Of a DNA stretch of 64,000 nt, positions 59,554 through 64,000 are shown one piece after another (the first letter of the stretch is position 1; the number at the start of each line of letters is the position of its first letter). The DNA is from Streptomyces sp. TSRI0107 (GTDB lineage: Bacteria; Actinomycetota; Actinomycetes; Streptomycetales; Streptomycetaceae). The DNA lies in NCBI RefSeq assembly GCF_001905845.1, contig NZ_LIVZ01000004.1, forward strand, positions 248,001 to 312,000. The letters run 5' to 3'. Under the pieces are notes generated by a model that was not told where the DNA came from, searched no databases, and saw only the letters and a list, made by a program, of their open reading frames with translations. The position numbers were made by a program, and so were the translations under genes.

Positions 59554-60275
59554 CACATGTCCTTCTGCGTCCGCGCGCGCGTATGCGTCACACTCGCGGA
59601 CGTCACCGCGCGGCCGCGCGGTTCTCGCTGGGGCGGCAGGGCGTCGAGCACCCCGGCCGATTCCGGATCGCCGCTCGGGTCGCCGAGGAGTTCGGCCAGC
59701 CGCTTCAGCCCGCGGTGCGCCGCCGTCCGTACCGCGCCGGCCCGCTTGCCGAGCGTCTCGGCGGCGGTGTTGGCGTCCAGGCCGACGACCACGCGCAGCA
59801 CGACGGCCTCGGCCTGGTCCTGCGGGAGGCGGGCTATCAGGGAGAGCGTGCGGTCGGTGGTCAGCGCCTCTATGGCCTCGCCGGCGGTGTCGGACTCGGC
59901 GGCCTTCCCCGTCAGTTCCGTCTCGTCGCCGCCTATCGCGGGGCGGCGGCCGCGCATGCGTATGTGGTCCAGGGCGCGGTTGCGGGCGATGCGGGCGGCC
60001 CAGCCGCGGAAGCGGTCCGCGTCCCCGCTGAACCGTTCGAGGTCCCGGGCGATCTGCAGCCAGGCCTCGGACGCCACGTCCTCGGCGTCGGGTTCGCCGA
60101 CCAGCGTCCGTACGTATCCGAGCAGCCGCGGGTGCACCGCGCGGTACACAGTACGGAACGCGGTCTCGTCCCCGTCCTGTGCCGCAAGCACCGCGGCCGT
60201 CAGCTCCGCGTCGTCCCCCAGCACCGCACTCCCTCTGCGCCACACCGGCGCCGCTTTCGCGCGGGCGTCTGCCAC
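59553..60275 (-). CDS. ECF sigma factor (pair 1)
   Basis: A 240-residue ECF sigma factor. Region 2 includes AFRTVYRAVHPRLLGYVRTLV, read in parts, then EDVASEAWLQIARDLERF and RFRGWAARIARNRALDHIR. Region 4 includes LPQDQAEAVVLRVVVGLD and LGKRAGAVRTAAHRGLKRL. The C-terminal 40 residues are unconserved. The GTG at 60275 is used; an internal GTG at the VLGDDAEL position is possible. It is a paralogue of the sigma factor at 61707-62390, with which it shares gene order and a similar partner gene. Confidence 0.9.
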   Translation of the reverse strand: MADARAKAAPVWRRGSAVLGDDAELTAAVLAAQDGDETAFRTVYRAVHPRLLGYVRTLVGEPDAEDVASEAWLQIARDLERFSGDADRFRGWAARIARNRALDHIRMRGRRPAIGGDETELTGKAAESDTAGEAIEALTTDRTLSLIARLPQDQAEAVVLRVVVGLDANTAAETLGKRAGAVRTAAHRGLKRLAELLGDPSGDPESAGVLDALPPQREPRGRAVTSASVTHTRARTQKDM

Positions 60276-60570
60276 GTCTCGCTCTGTCCGTCTTCCATCT
60301 GTCCGCGGCCCGGCGCGAATGGCACGTTACGGCGTGAAACCGCTCCCCGTCCACGCCCTCAGAAGGTCGGTAGAAGATGCAACTAACTCGTGACTCGATG
60401 GTTGCCCACGGGCGCGGGAGCTGGGACGACGCCGGGATACGGCCCTGAGGGCGGCCCGGGTGTGACAGAAAACGCATCCGTGGCGCTGTAGGAAGTACGG
60501 GTCGCCGCGCGGCCCGTGCCGCGCGACGGCCGGGGCCTCTCCTGTGGGGGGTGGCGGCCCCGGCCGTTGC

Positions 60571-60760
60571 CTAGGCCCTGTCGTCTGGATCATCCCGGCG
60601 TCGCAGGATCTGGCACGCACATCTGCCGCGTTGTCGTCAGTCGCCGACGCGCCGCGTCGACTCCCTCCTCCGCCTTGCAGCTGCACGCACCAGACCCCGC
60701 TCGACTCGGCCAGGACGCACCGTCCCTCACAACCGGGCTGATCCAAACGACAGAGCCTAG
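60571..60760. mobile_element. MITE-like element, copy 2, with CTAG target duplication
   Basis: A 182-bp element (60575-60756) bounded by 18-bp imperfect terminal repeats GCCCTGTCGTCTGGATCA and TGATCCAAACGACAGAGC (two mismatches) and flanked on both sides by CTAG (60571-60574, 60757-60760). The 4-bp CTAG duplication is typical of IS5-group elements. Its core is the reverse complement of the core in 11952-12148. No protein is encoded. The rest of the 60276-60803 spacer holds no gene that I can see. Confidence 0.82.
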
Positions 60761-60803
60761 GCTGCACCGGCGGAGCCCCGCGGCGAGGAGTCACCCGCCC
60801 GGC

Positions 60804-61703
60804 CTACTCCTTCTTGCCCTTCGCCTGCCCGGGCTCGTTCTTCTCGCTCTGCCCTGCCTGCTCGCCTTGTTCACCCTGCTCGTCCGGCTTCGCCTGGTCA
60901 CCAGGGGGCGCGGACCGGCCCGCGTTCGCTCCCGTCCCGTCCGTCCCGTCCGGCCCGCCCCGCTCGTCCGGGTTCGTCCGGGCGTCCTCACCCAGCGCCG
61001 CGCAGTACGCGGCGACCTTCTCCGCGCCGCCCGCCGCCGCGACCAGCCGCTGCCAGGCCGTCGCGTCCAGGGCTTTGCCGCGCCCCCCGACCTGCTCGAA
61101 GGCCCGGCAGTGGGCCTCGGTGTCAGCGGCGGCGCTCGGACGGTCCGGGCGGGCCGGTCCGGTGCCGGACGCCGGGACCGACGGCCGGGCGGAGGGCCGG
61201 CCGGCCGTCGGGTCGGCGGGCTGGGAGCGAGCGCTGTGGGACGGGGTGGTGCGGCGGTGCTCGTCGGCGGTGTCCCGACCGGGGGAGCCGGCCGAGCCGA
61301 TCGCCGCGACCGCGACACCGCCCAGCGTGAGACTCACGGCGAACAGCGACAGCGCCGCCTTCGCCGAGCGCGCGAGTCCGGGCCGGGTGCGGGGCCGCCA
61401 GTCGTCGCGGCGCCGGGTGCGGGGGCGCCGGGCGCCGGCCTCCCGGGCGGCCCGGAACGCGGCCACGGCCCGCCCCTCGGCCTCGGCGTCCACACCGTTC
61501 GTACGCATCGTGGCGGCGAGCCACGCCTCCAGACGGCCGGTGTCCTCGTCCAGCGGGCCGGACGCGGAGGTGCCGGGGTAATGCGTGTGCAGACGGTCGG
61601 GGGCTCCGTCACCGCTGAGCCGTTCACCCATGTCCGTTTTCCCGTCCCGTCCGACCTCTGCGACCCGCGCGGCCGGATCTGTCGCCCTCGCCGTCGTCGT
61701 CAC
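60804..61703 (-). CDS. membrane protein partner of an ECF sigma factor (pair 2)
   Basis: A 299-residue protein with the same architecture as the one at 58438: an acidic N-terminal region with AVAAFRAAREAG, a membrane segment (AALSLFAVSLTLGGVAVAAIG), a Ser/Pro-rich linker, and a domain AHCRAFEQVGGRGKALDA ... VAAYCAALGED with two cysteines matching its counterpart. It ends in a charged GEQGEQAGQSEKNEPGQ tail. GTG 61703 is 3 bp after the sigma-factor stop; ATG 61631 is an alternative. A 28-codon frame (61624-61710) overlaps this start and is coupled to the sigma gene. Role inferred as regulator of the sigma factor. Confidence 0.7.
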   Translation of the reverse strand: MTTTARATDPAARVAEVGRDGKTDMGERLSGDGAPDRLHTHYPGTSASGPLDEDTGRLEAWLAATMRTNGVDAEAEGRAVAAFRAAREAGARRPRTRRRDDWRPRTRPGLARSAKAALSLFAVSLTLGGVAVAAIGSAGSPGRDTADEHRRTTPSHSARSQPADPTAGRPSARPSVPASGTGPARPDRPSAAADTEAHCRAFEQVGGRGKALDATAWQRLVAAAGGAEKVAAYCAALGEDARTNPDERGGPDGTDGTGANAGRSAPPGDQAKPDEQGEQGEQAGQSEKNEPGQAKGKKE

Positions 61704-61706
61704 TGT

Positions 61707-62390
61707 TCATTTCGACTCACCCAGCGTCCCGCGGCCGACATCCGTCACACCCCGGTCGGCCAGCTGCCCGGCCAGCCGCTTCAGCCCCCGGTAGGCGGCG
61801 GTGCGCACCGCGCCGGGCCGCTTGCCGAGGACGCGCGCGGCGGCGGGCCCGTCGAGGCCGACGACGACCCTCAGCAGCACGGCCTCGGCCTGCTCCCGCG
61901 GCAGCGCGCGGACCAGTTCCAGGGCCTGCTCGGTGGAGATGGACTCCAGGGCCTGGTCGTGGGTGGTGTGCGGGCCGGGCAGGTCCAGCACGTCCTGTTC
62001 CAGCGCCGACGCGCGGGGCCGTACCCGCTGCCGGCGCAGGTGGTCCAGCGCCCGGTGCCGGGCGATGGTGGCGCTCCAGCCCCGGAAGCCGGCTCCGTCC
62101 CCCTTGAACCGCCGGAGGTCGCGGGCGATCTCCAGCCAGGCGTCGGACGCCACGTCCTCGGCGTCGTCGCCGACCATGCCGCGCAGGTAGCCGAGCAGCC
62201 CCGGCTGCACCAGCCGGTAGACGACCGCGAAGGCGGCCTCGTCACCGTCCTGGGCCCGCGCGACGGCCGCGCCCAGTTCCCCGTCGTACGCCTGTGTGCG
62301 GCGGGGTTCCCCTGCCTGGCCCAAGAACTGTCCTCGCCCTTTACCGGTCGTGGCGGATCCGCACCGGGGAACCCGGCCGCCCTCGTCCAC
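61707..62390 (-). CDS. ECF sigma factor (pair 2)
   Basis: A 227-residue ECF sigma factor, paralogous to that at 59553-60275. Region 2 has FAVVYRLVQPGLLGYLRGMV, in parts, then EDVASDAWLEIARDLRRF and GFRGWSATIARHRALDHLR. Region 4 has LPREQAEAVLLRVVVGLD and LGKRPGAVRTAAYRGLKRL. The GTG at 62390 is the earliest start; the first 35 residues are not conserved, so a later start is quite possible. It is followed, 3 bp away, by its membrane partner. Confidence 0.88.
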   Translation of the reverse strand: MDEGGRVPRCGSATTGKGRGQFLGQAGEPRRTQAYDGELGAAVARAQDGDEAAFAVVYRLVQPGLLGYLRGMVGDDAEDVASDAWLEIARDLRRFKGDGAGFRGWSATIARHRALDHLRRQRVRPRASALEQDVLDLPGPHTTHDQALESISTEQALELVRALPREQAEAVLLRVVVGLDGPAAARVLGKRPGAVRTAAYRGLKRLAGQLADRGVTDVGRGTLGESK

Positions 62391-62470
62391 CCGTGTCCCC
62401 CACGGTCATCAGCGCCGGGCCGCACAGAAATGTCACAGCTCGTCAGCCGCCCGGCGACGCTTGCCCGTCC

Positions 62471-62908
62471 CTACGCCACGGCCCTGCGCGCCCGCCCGTG
62501 GAGGGTCAGGTAGAACGTCTGGAGGGACTCCTCGGGAGCGCCGGAGTCGAAGCGGTTGTGCACCTTGCCGAGCGGGTTCCAGACCCGCCCGTCGGGCATC
62601 CGGACGCCGACCGGCTGGCCGAAGTACGCGCGCTGGTGGGCGTCGAAGTCCACCCAGACCGCCCCTGCCCGGCGTACCAGCACCTCACCGACGTACCCGC
62701 CGAGGCCGAACAGCGTCTCCGCGGGCCGTTCCCGTTCGGCTCCGCCCTTGCGCAGTCCGTCGAGCAGGAAGTCGACCACCCGCAGGCTGGCCACGGAGTA
62801 GTCCAGCGGCAGCCGGTTGCGGGCGGTGACGCGCGTGACGAAGGCCGTGGTGTAGGGGCGCATCTCTCGCGCGCACGGTGTTCTTCCGCCGGTAGCCGCC
62901 GCGTTCAC
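62471..62908 (-). CDS. hypothetical protein
   Basis: A 145-residue soluble protein without a family that I recognise. Conserved-looking blocks are LPLDYSVASLRVVDFLLDGLR, split here at LRVVDFLLDGL, then FGLGGYVGEVLVRRAGAVWVDFD and VGVRMPDGRVWNPLGKVHNRF. The composition is that of a globular enzyme-like or binding domain; there is no signal peptide or membrane helix. The GTG at 62908 has GAAGGGA upstream; an ATG at 62863 is also possible. It lies downstream of the second sigma pair in the opposite order (further upstream on the same strand). Confidence 0.6.
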   Translation of the reverse strand: MNAAATGGRTPCAREMRPYTTAFVTRVTARNRLPLDYSVASLRVVDFLLDGLRKGGAERERPAETLFGLGGYVGEVLVRRAGAVWVDFDAHQRAYFGQPVGVRMPDGRVWNPLGKVHNRFDSGAPEESLQTFYLTLHGRARRAVA

Positions 62909-63213
62909 GAGCCCGTCCCTTCGCTCATCCGGGAAACCCGCTCCGGCCCCCCGGATGATCCAGCGCCCGCCGCCGCCGGAACATCACGGGTCACGGGCGT
63001 GTCCATTCGCACACAGGCAAATCACAGGCCCCGTACAACCTTTGACGGTCTCGGTCGTCGTTCGTGACGGACGCGTGGCGGCGGTGCCGCGGCCGCTCCG
63101 TTCGGGTGAGCTTTCACGGCAGGTGCCCCCACGGTGGCCCCGGGGCGGGAACGGCTTCTCCCGATGCGTTACAGCCAGCCGGTTCCGGCCGGGTAGGAAG
63201 AGGTCACCCCCTG
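62909..63213. other. intergenic spacer
   Basis: A 305-bp divergent spacer between the hypothetical gene and the amidase gene. It contains AT-richer patches near 63000-63055 that may hold promoters, and the GGAAGAGG ribosome site of the amidase at the end. I see no gene or RNA structure in it. Confidence 0.5.
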
Positions 63214-64000
63214 ATGCGTCTTCTGCCGCGCACCGTCGTCGCGACCGCCCTCGCACTCGCCGCCCTCGGCCTGACCGGCCCCGCCGGGCAGGCGCACGCC
63301 GAGGGGACGGGCACCGTCCACACCATCGACATCCTCGGCTCCGACCCCATGCACCGGGCCGTCCCCCGGCGCGCCACACAGCCGTTCCGCATGGTCGGCG
63401 TCACCTGGGACGACCCGCACACCGCCCTGGAGGGCACCGTCGAGGTCCGCACCCGTTCCGCCGCGACCGGCGAGTGGACCGGCTGGCGCGCCCTCGACAC
63501 CGACGCCCGCACTCCCGAGACGGGCCCCGACCACATCCGCGCCGGGGTGCGCGGCGGCACCCAGCCGCTGTGGACCGGCCTCGCCGACGGGGTGCAGGTG
63601 CGGGCGTCGGGCCTGCGACTGCCCGAGGGCATGCGGGTGGAGCTGGTCGACCCCGACGGGGACGACCCGGACACGCCCTCCGACACGGGGACGCCCTCCG
63701 ACACGGGGACGGGCACGTCCTCCGGAACAGGCACAGGCACAGGCACGTCCTCCGGCACAGGCACAGGCACCGGCACGGACTCAGGCACGCCGCAGCCCAC
63801 CGCCGACCGCCCCGCCGTCACCTCGCGCGCGAGCTGGGGCGCCGACGAGTCGCTGGTCCAGAACCCGCCGACCTACACCACCGGCACCCAGGCGATCTTC
63901 GTCCACCACACGGCCGGCACCAACGACTACACCTGCGCCGAGTCGGCGTCGATCGTCCGCGGCATCTTCACGTACCACGTGCAGAGCAACGGTTGGAACG
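63214..64000 (+). CDS. PGRP-type N-acetylmuramoyl-L-alanine amidase, 3' end outside window
   Basis: The first 262 codons of a secreted amidase. A signal peptide (MRLLPRTVVATALALAALGLTG, ending AQAHA) is followed by an N-terminal domain with EVRTRSAATGEWTGWRAL seen in Streptomyces cell-wall amidases. A low-complexity GTGTSSGTGTGTG linker (about 155-190) leads to the start of the PGRP/amidase_2 domain, SRASWGADESLV ... AIFVHHTAG, where the zinc-binding His-His pair is visible. The remainder lies beyond the window. It would cleave the amide between muramic acid and the stem peptide. ATG 63214 has a GGAAGAGG ribosome site. Confidence 0.9.
   Translation, partial: MRLLPRTVVATALALAALGLTGPAGQAHAEGTGTVHTIDILGSDPMHRAVPRRATQPFRMVGVTWDDPHTALEGTVEVRTRSAATGEWTGWRALDTDARTPETGPDHIRAGVRGGTQPLWTGLADGVQVRASGLRLPEGMRVELVDPDGDDPDTPSDTGTPSDTGTGTSSGTGTGTGTSSGTGTGTGTDSGTPQPTADRPAVTSRASWGADESLVQNPPTYTTGTQAIFVHHTAGTNDYTCAESASIVRGIFTYHVQSNGWN

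Noticed and set aside
63660..63785. GGCACAGGCACAGG-type direct repeats as a CRISPR or VNTR element
   Set aside because: They are in frame within the amidase gene and encode a Gly-Thr-Ser linker; there are no spacers.

Overview
The window is high-GC DNA with strong third-position GC bias, many GTG starts and gene content typical of Streptomyces. The AfsQ1/AfsQ2/SigQ locus and the order of the surrounding genes closely resemble the S. coelicolor chromosome core. No plasmid, phage or large island is visible. The only mobile DNA I can support is two short MITE-like elements of one family.

Layout. (1) 1-8903: a partial flavoprotein quinone reductase, a gamma-glutamylcyclotransferase-like protein, then a nucleoside-catabolism set: purine nucleoside phosphorylase, a PGM2-type phosphosugar mutase (probably a phosphopentomutase), deoC, and two aldehyde dehydrogenase genes that together resemble a split ALDH16 protein. 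(2) 8916-12585: TetR, NADPH:FMN reductase and DHA2 efflux pump behind a palindrome-rich divergent promoter, followed by a MITE and a small secreted protein. (3) 12714-18812: uridine kinase-like protein, sigQ, afsQ1-afsQ2-lipoprotein, VanZ, PspC and a second small secreted protein. (4) 18982-26363: adenosine deaminase, an alpha/beta hydrolase, a LysR/MFS divergent pair, an ECF sigma factor with a SnoaL-like tail, STAS, AEC transporter and Uma2 genes. (5) 26459-34772: deoA, cdd and a complete BMP/YufN-type nucleoside ABC importer with two lipoproteins. (6) 34990-36809: M20 amidohydrolase and DUF1330. (7) 36969-52484: a divergent cell-surface glycopolymer cluster (NeuB, NeuA-HAD, glycosyltransferases, two GT2 + polysialyltransferase-like modules, a GT29-like protein, a pyruvyltransferase fusion, an acyltransferase, a methyltransferase), consistent with a nonulosonic (Kdn, teichulosonic-type) acid polymer. 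(8) 52590-64000: TetR/FAD hydroxylase, LeuE, mutase large subunit, L,D-transpeptidase, two related sigma/membrane-protein pairs, and a partial PGRP-type amidase.

How it works together. Six copies of a near-palindrome, TCTACGCGCGTAGA, occur only upstream of punA, deoC, add, the nucleoside ABC transporter and each of its two lipoprotein genes. This defines a putative nucleoside uptake and breakdown regulon: import, deamination (Add, Cdd), phosphorolysis (PunA, DeoA), pentose-phosphate isomerisation, DeoC cleavage and acetaldehyde oxidation. No obvious regulator for it lies in the window. Three of its promoters look leaderless, and the ABC ATPase gene appears to start at an AUC codon.

The main candidates for something new are this regulon, the AUC start, the split ALDH16 pair next to deoC, and the GT29-like domain protein in the nonulosonate cluster. 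All functions are inferred by reading protein motifs; no searches were run.
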